From the NCBI RefSeq assembly GCF_013386165.1, contig NZ_JACAOS010000003.1, positions 62,001 through 126,000 on the forward strand: DNA of 64,000 bases, given 5' to 3'. The position numbers and the translations under genes are program-made. How positions within the stretch are numbered: position 1 is the first letter of the stretch; each line of letters begins with the position of its first letter. The notes beneath the pieces were generated by a model. The model had not been told where the DNA came from. It saw only the letters and a program-made list of their open reading frames with translations, and ran no database searches. Positions 40,775-50,848 of this stretch are shown here, piece by piece. Source of the stretch: Pseudomonas gingeri (lineage in GTDB: Bacteria > Pseudomonadota > Gammaproteobacteria > Pseudomonadales > Pseudomonadaceae).

Positions 40775-42343
40775 ATGTTCGCTTCAGCGACTGCTTCGAG
40801 CAACCCGCTGGTGGGTATCCAGCCCACTGCCCTACCTGTCGATGAGCCGTACCTGCTGGAGGTTGTCAACGTCAGCAAGGGTTTCCCCGGGGTCGTGGCG
40901 TTGTCCAATGTCCAACTGCGGGTCCGCCCGGGATCGGTGCTGGCCCTGATGGGCGAGAACGGTGCCGGCAAATCCACCCTGATGAAAATCGTCGCCGGTA
41001 TCTACCAGCCGGATGCCGGCGAGCTGCGTCTGCGTGGCAAGCCGGTGGTCTTCGACACGCCGTTGGCGGCCTTGCAGTCCGGGATCGCGATGATCCACCA
41101 GGAACTCAACCTGATGCCGCACATGAGCGTCGCCGAGAACATCTGGATCGGCCGCGAGCAGCTCAACGGCTTCCACATGATCGATCACCGGGAAATGCAC
41201 CGCTGCACGGCAAAACTGCTGGAGCGGCTGCGCATTGACCTCGACCCGGAGGAACAGGTCGGCAACCTGAGCATCGCCGAACGGCAGATGGTCGAGATCG
41301 CCAAGGCGGTGTCCTACGACTCCGACATCCTGATCATGGATGAGCCGACCTCGGCCATCACCGACAAGGAGGTCGCCCATCTGTTCTCGATCATTGCCGA
41401 CCTCAAGTCCCAGGGGAAGGGGATCATCTACATCACCCACAAAATGAACGAAGTGTTTGCCATCGCCGACGAAGTGGCGGTGTTCCGTGACGGCGCCTAC
41501 ATCGGCCTGCAACGGGCTGACAGCATGGACGGCGACAGCCTGATCTCGATGATGGTCGGGCGCGAGCTGAGCCAGTTGTTCCCGGTGCGTGAAAAGCCCA
41601 TCGGCGACCTGCTGCTGTCGGTGCGCGACCTGCGCCTGGACGGCATCTTCAAGGGCGTTTCATTCGACCTGCATGCCGGCGAGATCCTCGGCATCGCCGG
41701 CTTGATGGGCTCGGGAAGGACCAATGTCGCCGAAACGATTTTCGGCATCACCCCGAGCGATGGCGGGGAAATCCGCCTCGATGGCCAGCCGGTGCGGATC
41801 AGTGACCCGCACCTGGCCATCGAGAAGGGTTTTGCGCTGCTGACCGAAGACCGCAAGCTCAGTGGCCTGTTCCCGTGCCTCTCGGTCATGGAAAACATGG
41901 AGATGGCCGTGCTGCCGCACTACGTCGGCGGCAACGGTTTTATCCAGCAGAAGGCCTTGCGTGCCCTCTGTGAAGAGATGTGCAAGAAGCTGCGGGTGAA
42001 AACCCCGTCCCTGGAGCAGTGCATCGACACCTTGTCCGGTGGCAACCAGCAAAAGGCCTTGCTCGCCCGTTGGTTGATGACCAACCCGCGCATCCTGATT
42101 CTCGACGAGCCAACCCGTGGCATCGATGTCGGCGCCAAGGCCGAGATCTATCGGCTGATCGCCTACCTCGCCAGCGAGGGCATGGCGGTGATCATGATTT
42201 CCTCGGAGCTGCCGGAAGTGCTGGGCATGAGCGACCGGGTGATGGTCATGCACGAGGGCGACCTGATGGGCACCCTTGACCGCAATGAGGCGACCCAGGA
42301 GCGGGTCATGCAGTTGGCCTCCGGGATGACCGCGGTTCACTAG
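40775..42343 (+). CDS. Sugar ABC transporter ATP-binding protein (double NBD)
   Basis: This 522-residue RbsA/MglA-type ATPase has two nucleotide-binding domains. The first has GENGAGKST, a signature-like region [14 protein letters not shown] and [12 protein letters not shown]. The second has a degenerate P-loop (GLMGSGRTN), signature [13 protein letters not shown] and [12 protein letters not shown], as is normal in this family. It energises uptake with the permease downstream. ATG 40775 has GGAG 9 nt upstream and is preferred to TTG 40754 or ATG 40760. Confidence 0.93.
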   Translation: MFASATASSNPLVGIQPTALPVDEPYLLEVVNVSKGFPGVVALSNVQLRVRPGSVLALMGENGAGKSTLMKIVAGIYQPDAGELRLRGKPVVFDTPLAALQSGIAMIHQELNLMPHMSVAENIWIGREQLNGFHMIDHREMHRCTAKLLERLRIDLDPEEQVGNLSIAERQMVEIAKAVSYDSDILIMDEPTSAITDKEVAHLFSIIADLKSQGKGIIYITHKMNEVFAIADEVAVFRDGAYIGLQRADSMDGDSLISMMVGRELSQLFPVREKPIGDLLLSVRDLRLDGIFKGVSFDLHAGEILGIAGLMGSGRTNVAETIFGITPSDGGEIRLDGQPVRISDPHLAIEKGFALLTEDRKLSGLFPCLSVMENMEMAVLPHYVGGNGFIQQKALRALCEEMCKKLRVKTPSLEQCIDTLSGGNQQKALLARWLMTNPRILILDEPTRGIDVGAKAEIYRLIAYLASEGMAVIMISSELPEVLGMSDRVMVMHEGDLMGTLDRNEATQERVMQLASGMTAVH

Positions 42344-42409
42344 TTGTTCAACGAACAGAGGCCGGTGGCGGTGGTCCGCGCCGGTAACGCGATAGAAGGG
42401 TGAGTGGTT

Positions 42410-43435
42410 ATGAACGTGATACTGGAAAACAAACCTGCAACGGTGGCGGTCAAGAAGAGTCGCCGGCGCCTTCCCACCGAATTGAGCATCTTCCTGGTGC
42501 TGATCGGCATCGGTCTGGTTTTTGAAGTGTTCGGCTGGATCGTGCGCGACCAGAGTTTCCTGATGAACTCCCAGCGGCTGGTGCTGATGATCCTGCAGGT
42601 GTCGATCATCGGCTTGCTGGCGATCGGCGTCACCCAGGTCATTATCACCACCGGTATCGACCTGTCGTCGGGCTCGGTGCTGGCGCTTTCGGCGATGATC
42701 GCCGCGAGCCTGGCGCAAACCTCGGACTTCGCCCGGGCGGTGTTTCCGTCGCTGACCGACCTGCCGGTGTGGATTCCGGTGATTGTCGGGCTCGGGGTGG
42801 GGCTGCTGGCGGGAGCGATCAATGGCAGCATCATTGCCCTGACCGGTATTCCGCCCTTCATTGCGACCCTGGGCATGATGGTTTCGGCCCGTGGCCTGGC
42901 GCGCTACTACACCGAAGGCCAGCCGGTGAGCATGCTTTCGGATTCCTATACGGCCATCGGCCACGGCGCGATGCCGGTGATCATTTTCCTGGTGGTGGCG
43001 GTGATCTTCCACATTGCCCTGCGCTACACCAAGTATGGCAAGTACACCTATGCCATCGGCGGCAACATGCAGGCGGCGCGCACCTCGGGGATCAACGTCA
43101 AGCGTCATCTGGTGATCGTCTATAGCATCGCCGGGCTCTTGTCGGGCTTGGCCGGGGTGGTCGCTTCGGCGCGGGCGGCCACCGGGCAGGCGGGCATGGG
43201 CATGTCCTACGAACTGGACGCGATTGCCGCTGCGGTGATCGGTGGTACCAGCCTGGCGGGTGGGGTAGGGCGTATTACCGGTACGGTGATTGGCGCGCTG
43301 ATCCTCGGGGTCATGGCCAGCGGCTTCACCTTTGTCGGTGTCGACGCCTACATCCAGGACATCATCAAGGGCCTGATCATCGTGATCGCGGTGGTCATCG
43401 ACCAATACCGCAACAAGCGCAAGCTCAAGCGCTGA
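42410..43435 (+). CDS. Sugar ABC transporter permease
   Basis: This 341-residue RbsC-type permease has eight or more hydrophobic helices. Family motifs are visible in TTGIDLSSGSVLALS, the loop with GIPPFIATLGMM, ARTSGINVKRH and AAVIGGTSLAGGVG. It forms the inner-membrane channel of the presumed inositol transporter. AAGGG lies 9 nt before ATG 42410; a GTG at 42404 is less likely. A strong hairpin follows, so this ends the inositol transport operon. Confidence 0.93.
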   Translation: MNVILENKPATVAVKKSRRRLPTELSIFLVLIGIGLVFEVFGWIVRDQSFLMNSQRLVLMILQVSIIGLLAIGVTQVIITTGIDLSSGSVLALSAMIAASLAQTSDFARAVFPSLTDLPVWIPVIVGLGVGLLAGAINGSIIALTGIPPFIATLGMMVSARGLARYYTEGQPVSMLSDSYTAIGHGAMPVIIFLVVAVIFHIALRYTKYGKYTYAIGGNMQAARTSGINVKRHLVIVYSIAGLLSGLAGVVASARAATGQAGMGMSYELDAIAAAVIGGTSLAGGVGRITGTVIGALILGVMASGFTFVGVDAYIQDIIKGLIIVIAVVIDQYRNKRKLKR

Positions 43436-43449
43436 GTTCGCTGTAAACC

Positions 43450-43473
43450 ACAAGGGCCTTTTCAGGCCCTTGT
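43450..43473 (+). terminator. Intrinsic terminator after the inositol permease gene
   Basis: ACAAGGGCCT (43450-43459) and AGGCCCTTGT (43464-43473) form a perfect 10-bp stem with a 4-nt loop, followed by a short T/G-rich tail. It lies between convergent genes and may serve both strands. Confidence 0.75.
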
Positions 43474-43509
43474 TGTGTTCTGGGTGTCAGGTTTTTCTAG
43501 TCGCGAGCT

Positions 43510-44532
43510 TCAGACCCTTGCCGGGGTGATGGGCGCTGAATCCCGTTGGGTTACCGCAGCAGACGGATATTGCCTGATGGCCTGATAAACCTCATCCACC
43601 GAAATATTGTCCATTCCGTCTTTTTTGATAATGGTGTGATGGGCGTGCAGGGGATAAGGCCCGGTATGCGCCGGATCGGTTTTCCCGCAGAGCAAGACCA
43701 TGGGCAGGTCCATCGCACAGGCGACGTGCATGGGGCCGGTATCGCCGGTCAGGAGCAAGTCACAACGTTTGAACACGGCCGCCAGTTGGCCGACATTGGT
43801 TTTGCCGATGAGATTCACAATGTGCGGGTGAGCCGTCAACGCGTCGGCGGCAAAGGCTTCACTGGGCGAGCCGGTGAGCACGATATAGGCCGATGGATGC
43901 TGTTGCACCAGGCGCTGTATCAGATGATCGAAACGCTTGAAAGACCAGCTGCGGGTATCTTTTGTCATCAAGGATGGGAACAGCCTGGACAGGAAGTTCC
44001 GGCCTTTTTTCGAAATCTGATGACAGCCCATGTGCAGGGCAAGAACGAAAGGCGCGGGGGCAGCGGGGATTTTTTTCAGCAGCTCATCGGCCTGTGACAC
44101 ATCCTCTGCGGTCACATTCAGTTCATAAGGCCCCAATGGATCTTGAACCGCCTGCGGCAGGTGTTGGAGCACAAAACGATAAAAGTCTTCCGAGTAATGA
44201 AACGCCCCGGCATAGCGCGGCAGCATCAAAACCTTTGGAATGTCTTTCAAGTAGGTGGCGGTATTCTTGATGTTCTGCAAAGGCAGGATCACGTCATACC
44301 CTGCGGCCAATTGCTCAATCGGCTGATCGCCTTCGCGATAGAGTGCATTGATGCACGAATTTCGCGACAGCAGTTCATGGGCCAGCTCTGACAAGGTAAC
44401 GGCATCTATTTGAGCATTGGGTTTGGCCAGACGCAGTGCGCGGATACCAGGCGTAGCAAACAAGGTGTCGCCCAGGCGGTGCGGAGCAACCAATAGAATT
44501 TTTTCTGCGGCCTGTAGCGGACTGGTTGTCAT
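43510..44532 (-). CDS. Glycosyltransferase family 9 (heptosyltransferase-like)
   Basis: This 340-residue protein resembles ADP-heptose:LPS heptosyltransferases. It has the N-terminal LLVAPHRLGDTLFATPGIRAL nucleotide-sugar region, and in the C-terminal half GKTNVGQLAAVFKRCDLLLTGDTGPMHVA, the conserved D-GP-H motif of GT9. It would add a heptose or similar sugar to the LPS core or another glycan at the cytoplasmic face. ATG 44532 starts at MTTSPLQAAEKILLV; a longer frame upstream is not family-like. It stands alone, away from the usual waa cluster, so the acceptor is uncertain. Confidence 0.88.
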   Translation of the reverse strand: MTTSPLQAAEKILLVAPHRLGDTLFATPGIRALRLAKPNAQIDAVTLSELAHELLSRNSCINALYREGDQPIEQLAAGYDVILPLQNIKNTATYLKDIPKVLMLPRYAGAFHYSEDFYRFVLQHLPQAVQDPLGPYELNVTAEDVSQADELLKKIPAAPAPFVLALHMGCHQISKKGRNFLSRLFPSLMTKDTRSWSFKRFDHLIQRLVQQHPSAYIVLTGSPSEAFAADALTAHPHIVNLIGKTNVGQLAAVFKRCDLLLTGDTGPMHVACAMDLPMVLLCGKTDPAHTGPYPLHAHHTIIKKDGMDNISVDEVYQAIRQYPSAAVTQRDSAPITPARV

Positions 44533-44768
44533 GCAATGGATCCGATTCGGGTTTCGAGGGCGACGGTTCGCGGGGTGACAGACTATCGTAAAAGGGTGAC
44601 GTTTTTCCAATTGACGGGTCTTCCCGTCGGTTTTCCCGGTTTTGAACGCCCAGCCACCATGGGGCGCTGAAGAAAACTGTGAGCAGGCCGATAGCTTTTG
44701 GCCAGGATCGCTTGCGATACTGCTGTGGCCCGCTGTCTTTCGTCCCCGTTCAATGCGAGATCCCGCCC

Positions 44769-46391
44769 ATGTTGTTGAGAAATATTCGGATTGCACCCCG
44801 AGCGTTCATCGGTTTTGCCGCCATCGCCTTGCTCAGTGTGTTCCTGGGGCTGTTCGCGTTGAAGCAGATCCGCGATGTCCAGGCCCAGGCCGCCGATATC
44901 CAGAACAACTGGTTGCAGCGGGTGCGGGTGCTGGCGTCGGCGAATGCTTCGCTGGACCGTTATCGCCTGGGCTCCATGGCCCACATCCTTTCCTCCAGCG
45001 CGGCGGACATGAAGGTCTACGAGGACAAATCGGCCGGGCGCCTGCAGAGCGTGCATGAGCAGATGTCGATTTACGCGGGCTTGCTGACCAACGGCGACGA
45101 CAAAGGCCGGCTGGACGCCTTCAACCGCAGCCTGGAGGCCTACTCGAAGAATCACCTCGAGTTGCTCAGGGTCTCGCGACTGGGGGACAAGGCTGCCGCC
45201 AATACCTACCTGTCGACTATCCGCGAATCCTACGAGCAGATGACCAAGAACCTCGACGACCTGATCGAGCGTGCGAACCAGGGCGCGGAGCAGGCCGGCA
45301 AACAGTCGGCCAGCACCTATGACGGCGCGGTGGCGGGCATCGGCCTGGTGATTCTGCTGGTGGGCGTCGGCACCGTGCTGGTGGCCTGGTTGCTGACCCG
45401 CAGTATTACCGTACCGATCATCGAGGCGGTGCAGGTTGCGGAAACCATCGCCAAGGGTGATCTGACGCAACCGATCAACCCGGCTGGGAATGACGAGGCC
45501 AGTCGTTTGCTCGCGGCCCTGGCGGTGATGCAGGGCAGCTTGCTCACCACCCTCAAGCAGATCACCCATTCGTCGACCCAACTGGCGTCGGCGGCCGAAG
45601 AGTTGAACGCGGTGACGGCCGAGGGCAGCCGCGACCTGCAACAGCAGCATGGTGAAATCGAACAGGCCGCCACCGCGGTGACCGAGATGACCAGCGCCAT
45701 TGAAGAAGTGGCCCGCAATGCCTCGTCGACTTCGGACCTTTCCCAGGAGTCGCGGACCATTGCGCTGAAAGGGCAGCAGCGGATGATCGAAGCGGTGGCG
45801 GCGATTGCCGCGCTGACTCGTGGCGTCGAGGTCAGCTCCGAGCAGATCGGCGGTCTGGCGGCGCAGGCGCAGGGTATCGGCAAAGTGCTGGATGTGATTC
45901 GCACCATCGCCGAGCAGACCAACCTGCTGGCACTCAATGCCGCCATCGAAGCCGCGCGCGCCGGTGAAGCCGGTCGTGGTTTTGCGGTGGTTGCGGATGA
46001 AGTGCGGGCCCTGGCCCACCGCACTGCGCAGTCGACCCGGGAAATCGAAGAGATGATCGGCAGCATCCAGGCCGGCACCACCGGCGCCGTGAGCAGCATG
46101 CACAACAGCAGCAACATGACCCGCCAGACCCTCGAACTCGCCGAAGCGGCCAAGACCGCGCTGGCGGAAATCGTCGAGGCGAATGACGAGATCAATAACC
46201 GCAACCTGGTCATCACCACAGCCGCCGACGAGCAGGCCCATGTCGCCCGCTCGGTGGATCGCAACCTGCTGAATATCCGTGAGTTGTCGATCCAGTCTTC
46301 CGAAGGCTCGCACCAGACCACCGTCGCGTCGCAGTCCCTGGCCCACCTGGCCACCGAACTGAACACCCTGGTCAAGCACTTCCAGATCTAG
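44769..46391 (+). CDS. Methyl-accepting chemotaxis protein
   Basis: This 540-residue chemoreceptor has an N-terminal transmembrane helix (about 10-32), a periplasmic four-helix-bundle sensor (about 33-185), a second transmembrane helix (about 190-212, [18 protein letters not shown]), a HAMP domain, and a long signalling coil with the highly conserved hairpin tip ([20 protein letters not shown]). It reports a ligand to CheA/CheW. No C-terminal pentapeptide for CheR/CheB is seen. The ligand is unknown. The start is ATG 44769, giving a standard membrane anchor. Confidence 0.95.
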   Translation: MLLRNIRIAPRAFIGFAAIALLSVFLGLFALKQIRDVQAQAADIQNNWLQRVRVLASANASLDRYRLGSMAHILSSSAADMKVYEDKSAGRLQSVHEQMSIYAGLLTNGDDKGRLDAFNRSLEAYSKNHLELLRVSRLGDKAAANTYLSTIRESYEQMTKNLDDLIERANQGAEQAGKQSASTYDGAVAGIGLVILLVGVGTVLVAWLLTRSITVPIIEAVQVAETIAKGDLTQPINPAGNDEASRLLAALAVMQGSLLTTLKQITHSSTQLASAAEELNAVTAEGSRDLQQQHGEIEQAATAVTEMTSAIEEVARNASSTSDLSQESRTIALKGQQRMIEAVAAIAALTRGVEVSSEQIGGLAAQAQGIGKVLDVIRTIAEQTNLLALNAAIEAARAGEAGRGFAVVADEVRALAHRTAQSTREIEEMIGSIQAGTTGAVSSMHNSSNMTRQTLELAEAAKTALAEIVEANDEINNRNLVITTAADEQAHVARSVDRNLLNIRELSIQSSEGSHQTTVASQSLAHLATELNTLVKHFQI

Positions 46392-46408
46392 CGACGCGAG
46401 CCGTACCT

Positions 46409-46430
46409 GGGGGCCTCGGTCCGAGCCCCC
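46409..46430. terminator. GC-rich hairpin between convergent MCP and DUF1460 genes
   Basis: GGGGG...CTCGG pairs with CCGAG...CCCCC (one bulged C), a very stable stem between convergent genes. No long T-run is present on either side, so its termination efficiency is uncertain. Confidence 0.5.
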
Positions 46431-46458
46431 GGTTATACCGCTGCAAGGCTGACGCCTA

Positions 46459-47268
46459 TCAGATCGCCCTGAGGACCACGATGCCCGGGGTCTTCTTGAC
46501 GTAGTCCATGAACGGCGAATCCACCACTTTGTGGTTGGCTTCACGGGCGGAGGCGTTGCGCAGTACCGGACCCTTGTCGGTCATGATGAAGATGCCGGTG
46601 TGGGTCACATCCAGCCCTTCGGCCGGGGTGTAGATGCCGATGTAGTCACCGGTTTTCAGGCGGCTGACCACCGCGTCGTCGATCCACTCGCTGGGGATAT
46701 AGGTGATGGCGCGCTCGACCGTGCCCACCGACGGGATCAGCGTAGCGCCTGTGCCGTCCCCTTGGGCGTTGAGGATCTTGGTGACGGTGGTGGCCCTGGG
46801 GCTGGCCTGGGTCGTCACGTCCCGGGCATTGAGCGGCTGGGTGTGGGCCCAGTCAGTGAAGAAGTGCTTGCGCTCGGCGTAGCTGACCTTGCCCTCTGCG
46901 TAGCGCGTGCGCACCAGGTTTTCGACGAAGCGCGGCAGGTTGTCGGATTTGCGCAGGGCCTCGACGTAATCCAGGTAGGTAAAGCAATCCAGGCCACGGA
47001 AGTCGATCACCAACTGTTCCGGGGCGGTCGCGGAGCCGACCAGCATGTGCGCCACATAGGGCGTGCCGAGGAAGTTGGCGGAGATGTTCTTGATCCGCTC
47101 GCCTTGCTCATGGCCGGCATGCTTGAGGACCCGGGTTTCGATGAACTCGATCTTGTGGCGTGTGTAGTCGTCCAGCTTGACCGGGTCGCCTGGGTACTGC
47201 CGGGTGGTGAAACCACTCAGCGCCAGCATCAGGGGCAAGCCCGATACCAACGCGATAACCTTCTTCAT
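46459..47268 (-). CDS. DUF1460 N-acetylmuramoyl-L-alanine amidase-like protein
   Basis: This 269-residue exported protein of the DUF1460 family has an NlpC/P60-like cysteine peptidase/amidase fold. The N terminus MKKVIALVSGLPLMLALSGF is a signal sequence, without a good lipobox Cys. The likely catalytic Cys is in GLDCFTYLDYVEAL and the His in VTHTGIFI. It would act on peptidoglycan peptides or related amides in the periplasm. It is a single gene, convergent with the chemoreceptor gene; substrate unknown. Confidence 0.88.
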   Translation of the reverse strand: MKKVIALVSGLPLMLALSGFTTRQYPGDPVKLDDYTRHKIEFIETRVLKHAGHEQGERIKNISANFLGTPYVAHMLVGSATAPEQLVIDFRGLDCFTYLDYVEALRKSDNLPRFVENLVRTRYAEGKVSYAERKHFFTDWAHTQPLNARDVTTQASPRATTVTKILNAQGDGTGATLIPSVGTVERAITYIPSEWIDDAVVSRLKTGDYIGIYTPAEGLDVTHTGIFIMTDKGPVLRNASAREANHKVVDSPFMDYVKKTPGIVVLRAI

Positions 47269-47496
47269 TGGCGCTCCGCAAGGGCGAGGGGGCCTTTATC
47301 GGCAACCGCGCTGGGTGATCGATTTTACATCACTGTCGCGATGACTCAATGAAACCTGACGGATCACTCCTTTATATATCTAAATCGAATAAAATCATGA
47401 TTATTAATTCCTTTTATAAGTCGTGACGCTGGCGCATTTTAGCCTCCTGCACTTGCATTGGCAGGTGCACCTCCCACCACGAAAGGAAACAACCCC

Positions 47497-47712
47497 ATGA
47501 CGATCAAAGCGATCAACGTTCGTAACCAGTTCCGCGGCGTCATCAAGGAAATCCTCATTGGCGAGGTGCTGTCCGAGATTGATGTGCAAACCGCGTCGGG
47601 CATTGTCACCTCGGTGATTACCACCCGTTCGGTGCGCGACCTCGAGTTGGCGGTAGGCAGTGAAGTGATTGCCTTCGTCAAATCCACCGAAGTCTCGATC
47701 GCCAAGCTCTGA
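47497..47712 (+). CDS. Molbindin (single TOBE/Mop domain molybdate-binding protein)
   Basis: This 71-residue protein consists of one TOBE/Mop domain: SARNQF-type start (here NVRNQFRGVIKEI), a central EVDVQT-like strand, VTSVITTRSVRDLEL, and a C-terminal AFVKSTEVSIAKL, the molybdate-pocket signature. Such proteins oligomerise and store or buffer molybdate in the cytoplasm. GAAAGGAA lies 7-15 nt before ATG 47497. It stands alone; no modABC genes are visible nearby. Confidence 0.93.
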   Translation: MTIKAINVRNQFRGVIKEILIGEVLSEIDVQTASGIVTSVITTRSVRDLELAVGSEVIAFVKSTEVSIAKL

Positions 47713-47739
47713 CAAGGTGGACGACCGGAGCCACTCCCT

Positions 47740-47825
47740 TGTAGGAGCAGTCGGTCGACGCTCGATTGCTCGCGATGACGATGGTGAGGCGGGTATCGCT
47801 ATCGCGAGCAAGCTCGCTCCTACAG
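47740..47825. repeat. REPIN-type inverted pair
   Basis: A left arm TGTAGGAGC-like and a right arm GCGAGCAAGCTCGCTCCTACA-like face each other across about 40 bp, in the gap between the molbindin and histidine kinase genes. Near-identical arms recur at 57010, 57136 and 60217. This is typical of Pseudomonas REP doublets mobilised by RAYT transposases; no RAYT gene is in the window. Confidence 0.75.
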
Positions 47826-47836
47826 GGTGGGGCAGT

Positions 47837-49195
47837 TCAGGTACTGGCGATCAACTCGATCCGGCAACCCGGCCGCGCATCCTGCACCTCAAGGCGCATG
47901 TCATGCAGTCGGGCCACCGCGGCCACCATGCTCAACCCCAGGCCATTGCCCGCCGTATGCCGGCTTGACTCGGAACGGTACAGTCGGCGGAACACCGCCT
48001 CGCGCTCGGCCTCGGGAATCCCCGGACCATTATCGACCACGCACAATCCGCGTCTGTCCGGGGCATCCAGCACCGCCACCTGCACCCGGCTGTGGTCGGG
48101 GGAAAACTTGATGGCGTTGTCCAGCAGATTGCAGGTGGCATCGAACAGCAACTGCGCATCGCCGAAGATCAGGCAGGGCGTCGGCGCGCTGAGCAGGGTC
48201 AACTCGATACCCCGCTCCTCGGCCAGCGGCTCGAAGAATTCGGCGGCGTCGTCGGCGATGCGGTTCAGGTCGACTTCGGCAAAGCTGCTGCGTCGGGCAC
48301 TGGCCTCGATCTCGGAAATCCGCAGCAGCGCACGGAAGGTCGACAGCAAACCCTGGGCGTCCTCGATGGCGTTGTCGATGGCCGCCTGGTATTCCTCCTC
48401 GCGCAGGTGCCGGCGCTGGGCCCGCTCCAGGCCCGCGAGCAAGCGGGTGAGGGGCGTGCGCAAGTCGTGGGCGATGTCGTCGCAGACGCCCTTGACCTCG
48501 CTCATCAGCCGTTCCAGCTCGTCGAGCATCTGGTTGACCACCGTGGCGATACGATCGATATCGTCGCGGTTGCCACGGGTCGGCAGGCGTTCGTTGAGGT
48601 CGCCCTTGACGATGCGCTCGATGGACCGGGTCAGCACATCCAGCCGGCGTCTTGCCGCGTAGCCCAGGCCGACCGCCCCGAGCAACCCGACCACCAGCAG
48701 CAGCGAGCCGCCGGAGATCATTGCGTTGACCAGCAACTCGTCGAACTCGCTGAGGTCATGGATATCCTGGGCGACCATCAGGGTCTGGCCATTGTCCAGC
48801 CGATGCATGATGAAGCGGATCGGCCGACGGTTTTTTCCCGGCTGCTTCCAGGAGAATTCGGCGGGTTTGTCATAGCCCTTGAAGGCCGGCATGTACCTGA
48901 CCGCCCCGGCAATCAGCTGGCCCTGGGCGTCGTAGAGACCATGGGGCAGGCGTCCCTCGATATCCAGTTCGGAATGCTTGCGCAGTTCCGCCAGGCGCAG
49001 GTCTTCGGGCTGCACACTGCGGTTGTCGATTTGCCGGTAGAGGGCCGTATCGACCTCGGCCATCAGGTAACCGGCAGTCTGCCAATAGAGGTAGCCGAAC
49101 AGCGCGAGGAACGAACAACTGAACAGCGCCAGGGACATCAGCGCCGTGCGGAAGCTGATGGTACGGGGGATTTCACGCAGGTGAACGGAGAACAT
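47837..49195 (-). CDS. Two-component sensor histidine kinase
   Basis: This 452-residue inner-membrane kinase has one helix near 17-37, a periplasmic sensor (about 40-150), a second helix (about 158-180), HAMP, an H-box DIAHDLRTPLTR with H243, and an ATPase domain with NLLDNAIKFSP, VVDNGPGIP and GNGLGLSMV. It should phosphorylate the OmpR-type regulator whose gene overlaps its own by 23 bp. The signal is unknown. The RND efflux operon begins 1.6 kb away in the divergent direction, so envelope stress or a drug/metal stimulus is plausible. Confidence 0.95.
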   Translation of the reverse strand: MFSVHLREIPRTISFRTALMSLALFSCSFLALFGYLYWQTAGYLMAEVDTALYRQIDNRSVQPEDLRLAELRKHSELDIEGRLPHGLYDAQGQLIAGAVRYMPAFKGYDKPAEFSWKQPGKNRRPIRFIMHRLDNGQTLMVAQDIHDLSEFDELLVNAMISGGSLLLVVGLLGAVGLGYAARRRLDVLTRSIERIVKGDLNERLPTRGNRDDIDRIATVVNQMLDELERLMSEVKGVCDDIAHDLRTPLTRLLAGLERAQRRHLREEEYQAAIDNAIEDAQGLLSTFRALLRISEIEASARRSSFAEVDLNRIADDAAEFFEPLAEERGIELTLLSAPTPCLIFGDAQLLFDATCNLLDNAIKFSPDHSRVQVAVLDAPDRRGLCVVDNGPGIPEAEREAVFRRLYRSESSRHTAGNGLGLSMVAAVARLHDMRLEVQDARPGCRIELIAST

Positions 49196-49862
49196 AGCCG
49201 GCCCCGCGAATGGTATGGATCATCGGTTCCTCGCCGTCGCCATCGACCTTGCGACGCAAGCGGCCCATGTGCACTTCGATGACATTGGTGCGTTCGTCAT
49301 AGGCGTAGTTCCACACGGCTTCGAACAACATGGTCCGTGTCACCACCTGTTCGGCGTGCTGCACCAGGTATTCGAGCAGCGCGTATTCCCGTGGCAGCAA
49401 TTCGACAGGACGCTCGCCACGCTTGACGCTGCGCCTGAGCAGGTCAAGCTCCAGGTTGCCGACGCGCAGGCGGTTGACCCGCTCCTCGCTGGGGGCGATT
49501 CGACGCCGGCTCAGGGCATCGAGGCGGGCGGTCAGTTCGATGAACTCGAAGGGCTTGGTCAGGTAGTCGTCGCCCCCGGCCCGCAGGCCGCGAACCCGCT
49601 CGTCCAAGGCGCTGAGGGCACTGAGGATCAGCACCGGCGTGGCGATGCCCGAGGCGCGCAGCGCGGTGAGCATGCCCAGGCCGTCGAGGGCACCGGGCAG
49701 CATGCGGTCGAGCACGATAACGTCGTAGTGGTCGCTGATGGCGCGCACCAGACCTTCGCGACCGTTATCGACGCGGGTGACGTCGAAACCGTGGTCTTGC
49801 AGGGCGGCTTCGATCTCCCTGGCAGTGGCGGGGTCGTCCTCGACGACCAGAACATGGGTCAT
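49173..49862 (-). CDS. OmpR-family response regulator
   Basis: This 229-residue regulator has a receiver domain (DD at 9-10, phospho-acceptor D52, K in YLTKPFE) and a winged-helix DNA-binding domain ending IHTIRGAGYVLRSPA. ATG 49862 opens with the classic MTHVLVVEDD; the extra codons from 49901 are not family-like. It is co-transcribed with, and overlaps, the kinase gene downstream. A 171-bp gap separates it from a second, divergent OmpR-type regulator. Confidence 0.95.
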   Translation of the reverse strand: MTHVLVVEDDPATAREIEAALQDHGFDVTRVDNGREGLVRAISDHYDVIVLDRMLPGALDGLGMLTALRASGIATPVLILSALSALDERVRGLRAGGDDYLTKPFEFIELTARLDALSRRRIAPSEERVNRLRVGNLELDLLRRSVKRGERPVELLPREYALLEYLVQHAEQVVTRTMLFEAVWNYAYDERTNVIEVHMGRLRRKVDGDGEEPMIHTIRGAGYVLRSPA

Positions 49863-50033
49863 GGGCACTTCGCAGAATGAGAGAGGGTGGTAGTCTTGCA
49901 CAGCACCGCAGGCACTGGGCTTGCCAGCGAGTCGGGGTCGGTTTGTCGACCGGCATAGTGTGCCAAACCGGGTTTATCTGAAAGGTCGCGTCAATATGAA
50001 AAAAAGTTTAGCTGAGTCACCACGGAGCCGGTC

Positions 50034-50726
50034 TTGAGAATTCTGGTCATCGAGGATGACGCCCGGGCGGCCAGCTACCTGGTGCGCGGGCTCAATGAAA
50101 GCGGGCATGTCGCCGATACCGTCGACGATGGTCGCAGCGGCCTGAACATGGCCCTGGAAGGGATCTACGACGCTTTGATCGTCGACCGCAAGCTGCCAGG
50201 GCTGGACGGTATCGCGCTGGTCCAGGAACTGCGGCGCCAGGGCCTGCGTATTCCGGTGTTGATGCTCAGCGCCCTGGACTCCACCACCCAGCGGGTCGAA
50301 GGCTTGCGCGCCGGGTGTGACGACTACCTGGCCAAGCCCTATGCCTTCGTCGAGGTGCTCGCCCGGTTGGAGGCCTTGCAGCGTGGTCGTGATCCGGTGG
50401 TCGGGTTGTCACGCACCTTGCGGGTCGGCAACCTGCAACTGGACTGCGCCGCGCGCACCGCCACCCGGGGAGGGCAGGTCATCGCCCTGCAGCAACGCGA
50501 GTCGCTGATCCTGGAAAAGCTCATGCGTCACTGCGATGAGGTGGTGACCCGCGCCATGTTGCTGGAAAGCGCCTGGGACTATGATTTCGACCCTATCGAC
50601 AACGTGATCGATAAACACATCTATCGGTTGCGCCGCAAACTCGATGCCGGCTTCAGCCAGTCGTTGATCCAGACGGTGCCGGGGGTGGGTTACCGCTTGA
50701 TCCAGGACGGCGAAGATCCGGCGTAA
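50034..50726 (+). CDS. Second OmpR-family response regulator, upstream of RND efflux operon
   Basis: This 230-residue regulator has an intact receiver (D8-D9, D51 in VDRKLPG, S in LMLSAL, K in LAKPYAF) and a winged helix ending IQTVPGVGYRLIQ. It starts at TTG 50034 with CGGAG about 5 nt upstream. No kinase gene adjoins it on its own strand; the nearest is the one paired with the divergent regulator. It lies 122 bp ahead of the RND efflux operon and probably controls it. TTTAGCT occurs both upstream of this gene (50007-50013) and upstream of the efflux operon (50754-50760 region), as a possible binding element. Confidence 0.93.
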   Translation: MRILVIEDDARAASYLVRGLNESGHVADTVDDGRSGLNMALEGIYDALIVDRKLPGLDGIALVQELRRQGLRIPVLMLSALDSTTQRVEGLRAGCDDYLAKPYAFVEVLARLEALQRGRDPVVGLSRTLRVGNLQLDCAARTATRGGQVIALQQRESLILEKLMRHCDEVVTRAMLLESAWDYDFDPIDNVIDKHIYRLRRKLDAGFSQSLIQTVPGVGYRLIQDGEDPA

Positions 50727-50760
50727 GGTAAAGATGAATTTACCTAAACTAAAATTTAGC
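50726..50760. promoter_or_regulatory. Inverted repeats between the response regulator and the RND operon
   Basis: AGGTAAA-GATGAA-TTTACCT (50726-50745) is a 7-bp inverted repeat with a 6-nt spacer, beginning at the last base of the regulator stop codon. It is followed at once by CTAAA-A-TTTAG. The AT-rich cluster is a good candidate operator or promoter region for the efflux genes. Confidence 0.5.
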
Positions 50761-50848
50761 TTTGGAGGAACGGGACGCGGGCCTCTGCCTGATAGCTTCG
50801 GAATCTGATCGATGGCTCTGCCACACAGGTTCTGGAGATACCCCGTAG

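Noticed and set aside
41660..43453. 597-codon minus-strand open frame
   Set aside because: Antisense to the ABC ATPase and permease genes, both of which show full family motifs; His/Asp/Gln-rich translation is typical of a shadow.
44583..46544. 653-codon minus-strand open frame
   Set aside because: Antisense to the chemoreceptor gene, which has complete sensor, HAMP and signalling domains.
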